Origin: Ridgeia piscesae
Lineage: Eukaryota; Annelida; Polychaeta; Sabellida; Siboglinidae
Assembly (NCBI GenBank): GCA_025642075.2
Contig: JAODUO010000184.1
Span: forward strand, 346,001 to 410,000
Length of the DNA: 64,000 nt
Direction: 5' to 3'
Within the stretch, counting starts at the first letter, position 1; every line of letters starts with the position of its first letter. The notes under the pieces were generated by a model, which saw nothing but the letters and a program-made list of their open reading frames with translations, had not been told where the DNA came from and did no database searches. The position numbers were made by a program, and so were the translations under genes. Shown one piece after another: positions 54,351-64,000 of the stretch.

Positions 54351-55757
54351 GGTTGTAGGTGGGCTGGGTGTATATGGGCTGGGTGTAGATGGGCTGTGTG
54401 TAGATGGGCTGGGTGTAGATGGGCTGGGTGTAGATGGGCTGGGTGTAGATGGGCTGTGTGTAGATGGGTTGGGTGTAGATGGGCTGGGTGTATATGGGCT
54501 GGGTGTAGATGGGCTGTGTGTAGATGGGCTGGGTGTAGATGGGCTGGGTGTAGATGGGCTGGGTGCAGATAAGCTGGGTGTAGAAAGGCTGGGTGTAGAT
54601 GGGCTGGGTGTAGAGGGGCTGGGTGTAGATGGGTGTAGATGGGCTGGGTGTAGATAGGCTGGGTGTAGGTGGGCTGGCTGTAGAGGGGCTGGGTGTAGAT
54701 GGGCTGGGTGCAGAGAGGCTGGGTGTAGATGGGTTGGGTGTAGATGGGTTGGGTGTAGATGGGCTGGGTGTAGATGGGCTGGGTGTAGATGGGTTGGGTG
54801 TAGATGGGTTGGGTGTAGATGGGCTGGGTGTAGATGGGTTGGGTGTAGATGGGTTGGGTGTAGATGGGCTGGGTGTAGATGGGCTGGGTGTAGATGGGCT
54901 GGGTGTAGATGGGCTGGGTGTAGATGGGCTGGGTGTAGATGGGCTGGGTGTAGGTGGGCTGGCTGTAGAGGGGCTGGGTGTAGATGGGCTGGATGCAGAG
55001 AGCCTGGGTGTAGATGGGCTGGGTGTAGATGGGCTGGGTGTAGATGGGCTGGGTGCAGAGAGGCTGGGTGTAGATGGGTTGGGTGTAGATGGGCTGGGTG
55101 TAGATGGGCTGGGTGTAGATGGGTTGGGTGTAGATGGGTTGGGTGTAGATGGGCTGGGTGTAGATGGGTTGGGTGTAGATGGGTTGGGTGTAGATGGGCT
55201 GGGTGTAGATGGGCTGGGTGTAGATGGGCTGGGTGTAGATGGGCTGGGTGTAGATGGGCTGGGTGTAGATGGGCTGGGTGTAGGTGGGCTGGCTGTAGAG
55301 GGGCTGGGTGTAGATGGGCTGGATGCAGAGAGCCTGGGTGTAGATGGGCTGGGTGTAGATGGGCTGGGTGCAGAGAGGCTGGGTGTAGGTGGGTTGGGTG
55401 TAGATGGGCTGGGTGTAGATGGGTTGGGTGTAGGTGGGCTGGCTGTAGAGGGGCTGGGTGTAGATGGGCTGGATGCAGAGAGCCTGGGTGTAGATGGGCT
55501 GGCTGTAGAGGGGCTGGGTGTAGATGGGCTGGATGCAGAGAGCCTGGGTGTAGATGGGTTGGGTGTAGATGGGTTGGGTGTAGATGGGCTGGGTGCAGAG
55601 AGGCTGGGTGTAGGTGGGTTGGGTGAAGATGGGCTGGGTGCAGAGAGGCTGGGTGTAGGTGGGTTGGGTGAAGATGGGCTGGGTGCAGAGAGGCTGGGTG
55701 TAGGTGGGTTGGGTGAAGATGGGCTGGGTGTAGATGGGTTGGGTGTAGATGGGTTGG
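54351..55757. repeat. G-rich 15-bp minisatellite, about 90 units
   Basis: The unit is GGGCTGGGTGTAGAT, with variants GGGTTGGG, GGCTGTAGAG, GGTGCAGAGA and GGTGAAGAT. A 330-bp block (22 units) is duplicated: 54781-54960 equals 55111-55290, and the motif at 54951 recurs at 55281 and 55431. The period is a multiple of three, so long frames exist on both strands; these are artefacts. The array ends where the RTE element inserted. Confidence 0.97.
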
Positions 55758-55779
55758 GTGCACTACTATACTTACTTAC

Positions 55780-56493
55780 TTACTTATGCCTGATTGCTCG
55801 CTGGGAGCATAGGCCATCGACCAAGGAACGCCACCGTTTTCTGTCCGTGGCCATCTTCTCCATTTCTCTCCTGGTGTATCCCATCTCCTTCGTTTCTTTT
55901 TCTGTGTCTCTTTGCCAGGTGTTTCGTGGCCTACCTCTTCGTCTCTTCCCTGGGGGGTTCCATGTGATGGCTTGACGGGTGATGGTGTTTGGTGGTTTCC
56001 TGAGTGTATGTCCTATCCACCTCCATTTTCTCTTCTTTATTTCATTTTCTATGGGTAGTTGCTTGGTCATTTTCCAGAGTGTAGTGTTGGATATCTTGTC
56101 TGTCCACTTCAGGTGTAGGATTCTACGCAGGCATTTGTTGATGAAGGTCTGTATTCTTTTTAGTGTCTTCTGTGTACTTCGCCATGTCTCCGATCCATAG
56201 AGTAAAACTGCCTTGACATTTGAATTGAATATTCTCAGTTTGGTGTTAGTTTTAATTTGTTTTGCTCTCCAAATTTTTCTCAACATGATGAATGCAACTC
56301 TTGCTTTCTGTATCCTTGCTTTGACGTCTTCTGCTGTGCCTCCATGTTTGTTGATTGTACTGCCCAGGTATGTGAATGAGTCTGTCTCTTCCAGCGGCTC
56401 TCCGTTCATTGTAATGGGGTTGTTATTCTTTGTGTTGGCTTTCATAATCCTTGTCTTGCTTCTGTTGATGTTGAGTCCTAGCTGTGTTGACAC
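55780..56493 (-). CDS. retrotransposon reverse-transcriptase thumb and C-terminal domain, separated by a frameshift
   Basis: This continuation of the endonuclease-reverse transcriptase is 237 codons long if read from its first Met, although the true start is the frame at 58895. It contains LGLNINRSKTRIM, SFTYLGSTI and YGSETW, then a C-terminal module with WRWIGHTLRK, PPGKRRRGRPRNTW and DRKRWRSLVDGLC, ending about ten bases before the TAAG tail. These modules are typical of RTE/BovB-type C-termini. Either the copy is recently dead or the base was lost in sequencing of a homopolymer. Confidence 0.9.
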   Translation of the reverse strand: MSTQLGLNINRSKTRIMKANTKNNNPITMNGEPLEETDSFTYLGSTINKHGGTAEDVKARIQKARVAFIMLRKIWRAKQIKTNTKLRIFNSNVKAVLLYGSETWRSTQKTLKRIQTFINKCLRRILHLKWTDKISNTTLWKMTKQLPIENEIKKRKWRWIGHTLRKPPNTITRQAITWNPPGKRRRGRPRNTWQRDTEKETKEMGYTRREMEKMATDRKRWRSLVDGLCSQRAIRHK

Positions 56494-56498
56494 TGTGT

Positions 56499-58895
56499 TT
56501 AGTAGCTCTGTTTTTCCTGCATTTGTTGATGGCTGTGTGAGAGGAGAGCGAGGTCATCCGCAAAGTCCAGGTCCTCCAACTGGCTCCAAGGTGTCCACTG
56601 GATCCCATTTCTTCTATATTTTGTAGTCTTTTTCATGATCCAGTCTATGGCGAGCAGGAATAAGAATGGTGACAGAAGACATCCTTGCCTCACTCCTGTC
56701 TTCACCATGAAGGAGTCTGTAAGTTGTCCTGCATGAATGACCCTGCATGCCATATCTTCGTAACTATTTCTTATCAGAGATATAAGTTTATTCGGTATCC
56801 CGTAGTGCTGTAGAAGCTTCCACAGTGTATCTCTGTCGAGGCTATCAAATGCCTTCTCGTAGTCTACAAAGTTTATGTACAGGGATGAGTCCCATTCCAT
56901 GGATTGTTCAACAATGATTCGCAGTGTTGCTATTTGGTCTGTGCATGATCTGTCTTTGCGGAAGCCAGCTTGGTGGTCTCTGAGCTTGGCATCCACCCCT
57001 GTCTTCAGTCTGTCCAAGATGACTCTGTTGAGGACCTTTCCGGGTACTGATAGGAGCATTATCCCTCTGTAGTTATTACAATCTTGCATATCTCCTTTCT
57101 TTGGGAGCTTCACGAGGTATCCTTCTTTCCATTCAGTTGGTATTTCTTCTTGCTCCCATATCTTCCCCAATAGATCATGCAGTATCTCTGTGGAGGTCTC
57201 TATGTCAGCCTTGATTGCCTCGGCAGGAATTTTGTCTGGGCCTGAAGCTTTCCCTCTCTTCATGTGATGGATGGCTTTCTCAATCTCTGCCTTACTTGGT
57301 CTTTCGCAGTTTATCTGGAGAACTTCTTCAGCTGGTGTGATGTCTGGAGGGTTCTGGGGTGGTGGCCGGTTTAGCAGTTCTTCAAAATGTTCCCTCCATC
57401 TCTTCAACTGGTCTTCGTCACTGGTAAGTACATTGCCATTCTTATCTTTGATAGGTCTGTCTGTACGCTTGTACTTTCCTGCTAATTTTCTTGTTATTTC
57501 ATACAGTTGTTTCATGTTTCCTTGGGCTGATGCATCCTCTGCTTCCTTGGCTAGGTCTTCAATGAAGTTTGCCTTGTCTGTTTTTACGCTGTTCTTGACT
57601 GCTCTGTTTGCCTCTGTGTACTCTTCCTGGGCTGTTGCTTTTGCTGCTCTCGTTCGGCTGTTGTTAATTGCACCTTTCTTTTCCTTCCTCACTTGCACTT
57701 TGTTGAGAGTGTCTGCAGAAATCCAGTCTTTTTGTTGGTATTTCTTCTTTCCCAGAACTTCGTTGCATGTGCTGGTCCACATCTCCTTGATCTGTTGCCA
57801 TTGTGTGTCTATGTCCATGTTTCCTTCGTCAAGAAGATCTTGTAGGGCTTCATATTTGTTTCTGACTGTAAGTCGGAAGGTCTCTGTTGTCAGCCTGTCC
57901 TTTAGGAAGTCCACATTGTACTGCGTTCTGGTGCTCCTCTTGACTTCTCTCTTCTTTAGCTTCATCTTCATTCTGGCCAGCACTAGATGGTGGTCTGAGG
58001 CTGCATCTGCCCCTCTCTGCACTCTCACATCCTGCATTGATCTTCTGAACTTCCGTCCTATGCAGATATGATCTATTTGATTTTCTGTTCTGTGGTTTGG
58101 TGATACCCAGGTTGCCTTATGAATCCTGCGATGCGGGAACACGCTGCCTCCGATGATCATGTTGTTAAATGCACAAAAGTCAGCCAACATCTCGCCATTT
58201 TCATTCATTTTGCCAAGTCCCTGTCTGCCCATGACTTCTTCGTACCCGCTGTTGTCTGATCCAATTTTGGCGTTCAAATCTCCCATGAGTATTGTCATGT
58301 CCTTCTCTTTCAGTTTGTCACACAATGTTTGCAGTTTGTTGTAAAAGTCCTCCTTTGTTTCCTCATCCTTGTCGTTTGTGGGTGCGTAGCACTGGATGAT
58401 GTTGAGCTTGATGTTTTCTTTCTTTGTTTTGAACGAGGCATAGATGATCCTTGGTCCCGCCGCTTCCCAGCTAATGAGAGCATTCTGTGCCTCATGTGAC
58501 AACATGAAGGCCACGCCTTCTGTGTGATGTGCGTCTTCCTCTTCATGCCCCGAGTACAGTATCATTTCTCCCGTATTCAGTCTGACTTGCCCCGACTGTG
58601 TCCACCTCGTTTCACATAGCCCTAATACTGTGATGTTGTAGGCCCGTCGTTCCCTTGCTATTTGGGCTGCTTTGTTTGCTTCGAACATGGTTCTCACGTT
58701 CCATGTTCCGATTTTTGATATTTTCTTGGAAGACAAGAAGGGTATCGGCGATGTAGCTTCCTTACGGCTTTCACTGCATGGCGTCATACTCTCCCCAGGA
58801 GGCCCTCCCTCTCCCAAGTTCAGTAGAGTTCCTTTGGTCGATGTTTTCGTAACAATCTGTTTTTTACGGGAAAGGGTTGTTAGCCCTTTGCCCAA
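56499..58895 (-). CDS. retrotransposon endonuclease-reverse transcriptase, main frame
   Basis: A frame of 798 codons. Residues about 60-310 form an AP-like endonuclease, with GTWNVRTM near 63-70, ETRW, GDLNAKIG and SDHHLV near 300. The reverse transcriptase follows, with KRGKASGPDKIP, NYRGIMLLS, FVDYEKAFDSLDRD (motif A, near 676-690), GVRQGCLLSPFLF and FADDLALLS (motif C, near 778). The protein would nick target DNA and copy its own RNA onto the exposed end. The frame stops at TAA (56501-56499) soon after motif C, where the family normally continues into the thumb and C-terminal domain. Those domains are found in another frame immediately downstream, so this is a one-base frameshift at the T5 run 56511-56515 (A5 on the coding strand). 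Confidence 0.92.
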   Translation of the reverse strand: MGKGLTTLSRKKQIVTKTSTKGTLLNLGEGGPPGESMTPCSESRKEATSPIPFLSSKKISKIGTWNVRTMFEANKAAQIARERRAYNITVLGLCETRWTQSGQVRLNTGEMILYSGHEEEDAHHTEGVAFMLSHEAQNALISWEAAGPRIIYASFKTKKENIKLNIIQCYAPTNDKDEETKEDFYNKLQTLCDKLKEKDMTILMGDLNAKIGSDNSGYEEVMGRQGLGKMNENGEMLADFCAFNNMIIGGSVFPHRRIHKATWVSPNHRTENQIDHICIGRKFRRSMQDVRVQRGADAASDHHLVLARMKMKLKKREVKRSTRTQYNVDFLKDRLTTETFRLTVRNKYEALQDLLDEGNMDIDTQWQQIKEMWTSTCNEVLGKKKYQQKDWISADTLNKVQVRKEKKGAINNSRTRAAKATAQEEYTEANRAVKNSVKTDKANFIEDLAKEAEDASAQGNMKQLYEITRKLAGKYKRTDRPIKDKNGNVLTSDEDQLKRWREHFEELLNRPPPQNPPDITPAEEVLQINCERPSKAEIEKAIHHMKRGKASGPDKIPAEAIKADIETSTEILHDLLGKIWEQEEIPTEWKEGYLVKLPKKGDMQDCNNYRGIMLLSVPGKVLNRVILDRLKTGVDAKLRDHQAGFRKDRSCTDQIATLRIIVEQSMEWDSSLYINFVDYEKAFDSLDRDTLWKLLQHYGIPNKLISLIRNSYEDMACRVIHAGQLTDSFMVKTGVRQGCLLSPFLFLLAIDWIMKKTTKYRRNGIQWTPWSQLEDLDFADDLALLSHSHQQMQEKQSY

Positions 58896-59059
58896 CCCTC
58901 CTCTTTTCTCAGCCGGGCTTGGGACCGTCCATGGCAGAGTTGTGCACTACTATACAGCGATCATTAAATGTTTACATATGGTTTGGTAACCATTATTTCT
59001 AAGAAAACAGCCAGAAAACCATTGCAAAGTCGGGAGACGGCGAACAGTCGTAGTGCTGC

Positions 59060-59190
59060 ACAGTACCGGAAGGAAGTGAAAAACACTAGGCGCAAGACCG
59101 GAAGCGGTGGAATGTTTACGGAACGATGGCAGCCACTGAAAAAGAAGACATCGAACTTTGTCTTCCTTCGGTTTGTCAATAACGGGTTTC
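59060..59190 (+). promoter_or_regulatory. candidate plus-strand promoter and first exon
   Basis: Two ACCGGAAG ETS-type sites (59065-59072 and about 59097-59104) precede an ACGATGGCAGCC element. This arrangement is typical of housekeeping promoters with very short 5' UTRs. From the ATG at 59126 a short frame reads MAATEKEDIELCLPSVCQ and stops at 59180-59182. It could be a first coding exon if the weak donor at 59171 (TTCG followed by GTTTGT) is used. No downstream exon was recognised. Confidence 0.3.
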
Positions 59191-62100
59191 TTCTGCATCC
59201 GGTGGTACCTCGTATTACATTCAGTTCAATTAGTGGGCCTTTATGCCAAACTCATGGTGTTTCTTTTCCAAAGGTCTTGCATGACCGTCATCGTTATTTT
59301 GGTGACAGCGCTTATAGGCCTATTCCCACTCGGTCCATCTTTATCTCGCTGGCCGGGCCGGGCCTGGCCACAATAGGCCTGTCCAAACACATCGGAATCG
59401 GGGGCTTGCTAAATTCACAATAATTGTGTTTTGGGGGTGACAGGAGATATGCTTAATCTTGCAATATTTCTGCAAGGGTTCAAGGTGGAGTTTTGGGTGA
59501 GCTTCAAATGGACGGGTGACGGGTTTTATTTAATAACCACCAACACCCTCGAGTTTTCAATGCGTTTGTATGCGCATTAATATAATGGGAGCACTGAGAT
59601 AGTATTGTATGTTACAGTTGTACATGTATTGTTTGTATTTATTCAAGTCAGATCTTCTAGTCGTAATTTTTAAATCAAACCTACAACAATCGAACAAAAC
59701 CGAACAATTCAGGCACGCGACTTGATCCTTCCGAAACTTCACAAGTATATGACTATGAAAGAACACTCCCTTTTAAATAAATGACATCCAAGAAACATAG
59801 TTCCTCACCTTATGCAAAGTGCATTAATTTGGTGTGTGCGGTGCACTCGACATAGCAGAAGCTTACACCCTGTGTGTGAATGTCCTGACGAATGTGTTAA
59901 GTTGATTATATGCATAATGGCTTAAACAGAAAACGATGACATTTTGAGTGGTTTATGTTAGTCAGTCGGGGCTTTTTCCGGGGATAGGGGCATATTGCTG
60001 GGGGGTCTCAGCGCTATTATTCTGCTGGCTTCAAAACTAGTACTTGCGAGGTATATATAACAAAGCAGCCAAGTGAAGCAGAGTGTAGATATAAACAGGC
60101 CTATGCCATTCTCTGGGTTAAGGATAGTTGGTAAGCCCCTTGTCCAACATGTTACCGGCGATCATGGCACGCAACCAAACTACCTGGACTTGAATGCTAT
60201 AGTTTACACCTGCTAGACAACGAGTCATTAGAAAAAATAATTGTACGGATAATTAGGCTACATGAATGTCTCTGGTTGTTTGCACAAGCATCACTGAACG
60301 TATCGCTTCAAGAAAAGTCCTTTGTCAAGCCTTTCACAAGGGCAACTGTTTGAGGCTGTTATCCTTTGATCGTCGTCCGCACCATTCAAAGGGGCGCATT
60401 CCTGGTACCCGCCCTCCCACGCAGGAACCAAAGTGACCCTAAGGTACAGTTCCACGGAAACTTTCCCTGGTCAATATGCTACTGGTCATGACGCCTCCAC
60501 GAAGGCTAGCGTCTGTGACGCACTCCGATGTCTCGCCAAAACGAACATTGCACGATCGTAGGGTGATTCATTACGCATGACTACTTGATTATGTTGTATT
60601 AATAGCTCTACGTGGTCGCCTAACAAATAAATAAGACCTTGCGTGGGCGCGAACATTGCGGCCGTCGCAAATAACGACTAGAAAACACACGTCAACCGGT
60701 ACCGCCAGCAACCTTCGCTCTTGCACCGACGCGCGCTCACGAATTCCAAATAAATTTAAAAACGTCAACTGCCATTCGTCTACGGAGGCGTCCTTGCTTA
60801 TCCGCAGGTAAATTGATCGATTATCCGCCAATCTTTCGCGCCGTATCGCCGCCTCGCAGCGCGATCGTATCTCTTACGACCCAGTTGCCTCGAGGAGATC
60901 GCTATTGTCGATTTCCTTTTCATATCCGAACTAATTTCAGCGCGACAGGCAGTAAGCGTGCCGGTCGCGGAGCCGGCGCGCGCTGATTGGCCGGACGGCG
61001 GCAGGTGCACGCGCCGATCTGATCCGGTTGTCACTGCCTGGGGCGGCCATTTTCAAATGGCTTTTGTTTCGCCGTCAAAAAGAGGGAGATGTCTAGAGCG
61101 GCGCCTCGCCGGCTTCCTTCTTATCGGTGCCGGTTGACGTGACCTTCCGGCGTTTATCAATGCTCGTAATCCTCGCTTGCGCTTTGTTTACGGCGGAAAG
61201 TTCGGCGGGCCGCGCAGCCCAGTCAAGTTATTTCAGCGACGCGAGGCGATTCGGATTGAAATGCGCTTATTAGAACCGTAAATAACTCGAACCGAATCAG
61301 TCACAGTGACGTAAGCACGACTCGGGCTGGTTTATGGAGGTCGCGCAGCAAAACTACATCGCTGTGATACAGACTTTATTGGGGTGGGGGTCAACATATT
61401 GCATTGATGAAACTCGGTGTTTGCTTCAGATTGTCGTTTCGCGTGATACGAGTTGTTTAATCTGTGAGTTGGAATAGCCTCTCCAAGTCAATGTATTTAA
61501 TATATAGACCTCTATTTTTAATCTCCGTTTGAACCTATAACTTAACCCTGTTCACTCAACCAAGTTCCACATATTCTATAACATCAGGTCTTATTCATCA
61601 TGACATCTTATACTGTTCCTTTTACTGTCATATATTGCATTATGTTGGACTCTAGCTTAGTAGGTTATCACAATGAAAGGTATTAAAATGCATCGACAGT
61701 TTGACACTATTTATTTGTTGACAAAAGTTTACACTGCACAGCATAATGCACAATATTGGGAAATAATCGGTATTGGTGGATGTGAGATTCGGCGCGTGCA
61801 CAGCAATGGGGCCTACTGTAAACGAAATAATAAGTAGGCCCTATGCCTCACAGGTAAACGAAACGAAGGATCTCCGAATCATTCGTAGTCAAACACAGGT
61901 CTATTGCTTAACTAATGCACGTGATTATTTGTAACATTGCCAAACGGTAGGCCTATCTATAGTTGTACTTTTACACGACCCCGCCTCGTGAATCATTCAA
62001 GAACAACACTAGACATTAGGCATGTAGTTAGACCTCGAAGTTCCAACAGTGGCACCTCGGACACACAGACTAGCTGTTGTTTTTGTCTTTTCGTCAACAA

Positions 62101-62580
62101 CCGTATTGCGTCTAATCCCACAGAACACAAAACAACACCGATTCATATATCGTCAAGGGAAGCATTTTGTGTGTAATTTAGAAAATTGTTCCTCAATTTC
62201 AAAACCGCCAGCTATGCAAAGGTATTACACCTGTCGTGTGTCTGGACATTGTTGTTCTCTTTGTGGCTAGCACCGGACTTAATTGACCATGAGCCCCATG
62301 GACAGTAACTGACAGGGTATTATATCAAAATAAAGTAGTCCTCGCTCCTCTAACTTCCCCAAAAAAATATTTAGTCCAATAGCCAGGCTTTAAAACTGCC
62401 CAAAACGATTTACATTGTCCTATCGAAAATCATCTAAATATCTTCGGGATGTGACAAAGTGAACTTTATAAAATGCCCAACGTTAGAAACAGGATTCACA
62501 ACAAATTGCCCCGAAACCCTTTCACCTTTTAATATGATTTAAAATAACCAAAACTACATCTAGAAATTGGCAGAATAACT
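59190..62580. other. intergenic or intronic sequence without recognised genes
   Basis: Apart from the CpG-rich block at 60780-61260, nothing identifiable was found on either strand. Confidence 0.5.
60780..61260. promoter_or_regulatory. CpG-rich block
   Basis: Dense in CG, with GCGCGC, a CAGGTG E-box near 61003 and ggcggccattttc near 61044 (reverse complement GAAAATGGCCGCC, YY1-like). It could be a promoter or regulatory island. No open frame is recognisable. Confidence 0.3.
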
Positions 62581-62828
62581 ACCATGAAAGTGAAGAAAAA
62601 AAATTGGAAAAAGGAAAATAACTACCCAAGAAACCCCAAGATACATGGAACAGGGAAAAGGGTAGGGGGAGGCCACGGAAACCTCAAGAAAGAAAATGGA
62701 ACCCCAGGGAAAAGGGGTAGGGTAGGCCAGGAACACCTGGAGAGGATGGCCACGGACAGAAAACAGTGGCGTTCCTTGGTCGATGGCCTATGCTCCGAGC
62801 GAGCAAACAGGCTTAAGTAAGTAAGTTA
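62580..62828 (+). mobile_element. 5'-truncated, rearranged 3' fragment of the same RTE-like family
   Basis: Read on the plus strand, it ends in the module MATDRKQWRSLVDGLCSER followed by a TAAG-type tail (aagtaagtaagt). This is nearly identical to the last codons of the element at 55771-58941. The part upstream (62584-62720) is a degraded and partly duplicated version of the GKRRRGRPR region. It shows that the family has inserted more than once, at different ages, within 7 kb. Confidence 0.85.
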
Positions 62829-63193
62829 CATAAAACAAGACTTTGAACCCATAACATCACATTGTAGGAGCCCTGGGGAACTGTCCGTCTACCCTGTCCC
62901 AAATCTGACGCTGTTTTTGGTAAAACAAACAAAAGTTATGATATTAGATTGTAATTACTTCGAAATATTCTCCTGATTACAAAGAAACGGTCCTCAATTG
63001 AAACTGTCCAAAGCGAAGCGTCGCACTTTTCAGTTTGCAAGCACTTCGTTTTGAAGTACCCAGAATACGCTTATTTACACAGCATTACAAATCGTGTGAA
63101 AACACGCTGCTGCCGCTGTTTGGAGAGGTTTTTGTCGAACTGTCACATTACGATGACTGCTCAAATAGTACCATAGACACTGAAGCCATTTTG

Positions 63194-63195
<2 letters not shown>

Positions 63196-63278
<83 letters not shown>
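63196..63278. repeat. (TA)n microsatellite, about 41 units
   Basis: An uninterrupted TA run preceded by gccattttggg. Confidence 0.97.
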
Positions 63279-63279
<1 letters not shown>

Positions 63280-63281
<2 letters not shown>

Positions 63282-64000
63282 TACAAGTGATGTAGGCAAA
63301 GCTTAATGAAGGCATTCGGAGAGCCTTGATGTGTTTTTGTAGAACCGGAAGCACGGGCAAAATGAATATTGAGAGAATTGGGAACCTCGGATTCACCACC
63401 ACTCCGCTGCAACTATTTAGGATCACGAGATTTGGCTTCATCGTCGTGGAGTTGTTAACCAATTTTCGACACCGCACCGCCATAATTTTTATTTACTTGG
63501 CAGAACCATGCCAGATAAATTCCGGGGTTTCCCAAATTCCAGTGCCTCTAATGGAATTTCAACAATGAAACAATACCGAAAAAAATCGTTCCGACGTCAA
63601 TGAGTAGAGAGAGTACCCTGACAAAACGAAACACTTCCGTAAATGACAAACAAAAACGCATCTGAAAACTGACGAGATAGTGAATTGATTGATGTGCTTC
63701 TTTCAGCATGTGCTTCTTTCGGGCTGGCGACACGGTGACAGCGTGTTCTTTGATTCCCATTGTCTGGGATGCCGCACGTGTCGCCAGCGTCACTCGCGTG
63801 CGTCGCACGTCCTGGGCCGCGGCACACATCAAAGGGACGCGAGTTGAAGGAATGTTTGCCTCCTCCGTCGACTTTGTACTGTAAATAAAGCCTTGTTCGC
63901 CGCCTTGTGTGACTAAGGCTTACGTAAGAAAGTCGACTCGGCTCGGCTTACAGAATAAACTCGCTCGGTCCGACTTAAGACGTGTATTCCATTCTCCCTT
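63280..64000. other. unannotated right end
   Basis: 63750-63900 is CpG-rich. No protein family is recognised in either strand's open frames. Confidence 0.5.

Larger units (their letters stand above)
55771..58941 (-). mobile_element. RTE-like non-LTR retrotransposon, near full length, with 13-bp target-site duplication
   Basis: A 3.17-kb element in minus orientation. It has a very short 5' leader (about 46 bp), an AP-endonuclease plus reverse-transcriptase frame, an almost absent 3' UTR and a (TAAG)n tail, seen on the plus strand as cttacttacttactta at 55771. Identical copies of gtgcactactata flank it at 55758-55770 and 58942-58954. Size, single ORF, short 3' end with a short-repeat tail and the C-terminal R-RRGRPR...DR-W module all fit the RTE/BovB clade; a related clade is possible. 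Apart from one base in a homopolymer the coding region is open. The insertion is therefore young. It landed at the right edge of the 15-bp minisatellite. Confidence 0.9.

Noticed and set aside
54225..55975. Long frames on both strands with repeats such as HLHPA or LGVDG
   Set aside because: The 15-bp unit is a multiple of three and lacks stops on both strands; the plus frame also runs into antisense retrotransposon sequence.
56213..58071. Plus-strand frames across the retrotransposon
   Set aside because: Antisense shadows of the endonuclease-reverse transcriptase.
59495..59540. atggacgggtgacgggttttat, resembling the MITE interior
   Set aside because: Match limited to the low-complexity GGACGGGT motif; none of the other family segments are present.

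Overview
The window is animal nuclear DNA, probably from a marine lophotrochozoan such as a mollusc. The evidence is one spliced bilaterian gene with very long introns, RTE-, L2- and hAT-like elements, tRNA-derived SINEs and abundant mini- and microsatellites. There are no operons, CRISPR arrays or rRNA genes. The mollusc assignment is inference from overall character; 'bilaterian animal' is firm.

The one gene I can prove is the 5' part of a class I bHLH E-protein (the TCF3/TCF4/TCF12/daughterless family) on the minus strand. Five coding exons were found by reading splice sites and frames: 39243-39390, 35322-35412, 13182-13234, 12181-12274 and 8490-8551. Their phases fit together without a break (0, then 1, 0, 1, 0) and give 143 residues. 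The first exon carries the AD1 core ELNDLLDFSA and the second opens with MFSPP, the E-protein family signature. The following exons match the TCF4/TCF12 N-terminal exons in order. The rest of the gene, including the bHLH domain, lies off the left edge. A non-coding first exon ending at 49664, in a CpG-rich region, is the best candidate for the 5' end; 52848 is a weaker alternative.

Layout. 1-8489: intron running off the window, with an L2-like LINE relic, ATCA repeats and several conserved-looking unique blocks. 8490-13234: three small exons, a SINE just upstream of one acceptor and a palindromic minisatellite upstream of another. 13235-35321: a 22-kb intron holding a (GT)n-T79-(GT)n tract, a (GGGA)n/(GA)n tract inside a ~147-bp satellite, a 32-bp minisatellite of about 50 units and an hAT-like MITE. 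35413-49663: introns with four or five more copies of that MITE. 49.6-50.4 kb: candidate promoter. 51.7-55.76 kb: minisatellites, ending in a G-rich 15-bp array of about 90 units. 55771-58941: a nearly intact RTE-like retrotransposon with a 13-bp target-site duplication and one frameshift. 58.96-64 kb: a possible plus-strand promoter with two ETS-like sites, a CpG-rich block, a fragment of the same RTE family and a (TA)n tract.

Most long open frames here are artefacts of tandem repeats (32-bp, 15-bp, GT, GA and GGTGTT arrays). I found no undescribed multi-gene system. The most informative novelties are the E-protein 5' gene structure, the local MITE family with 8-bp target duplications, the young RTE insertion at the edge of a G-quadruplex-prone array, and a scatter of CTCF-like motifs.
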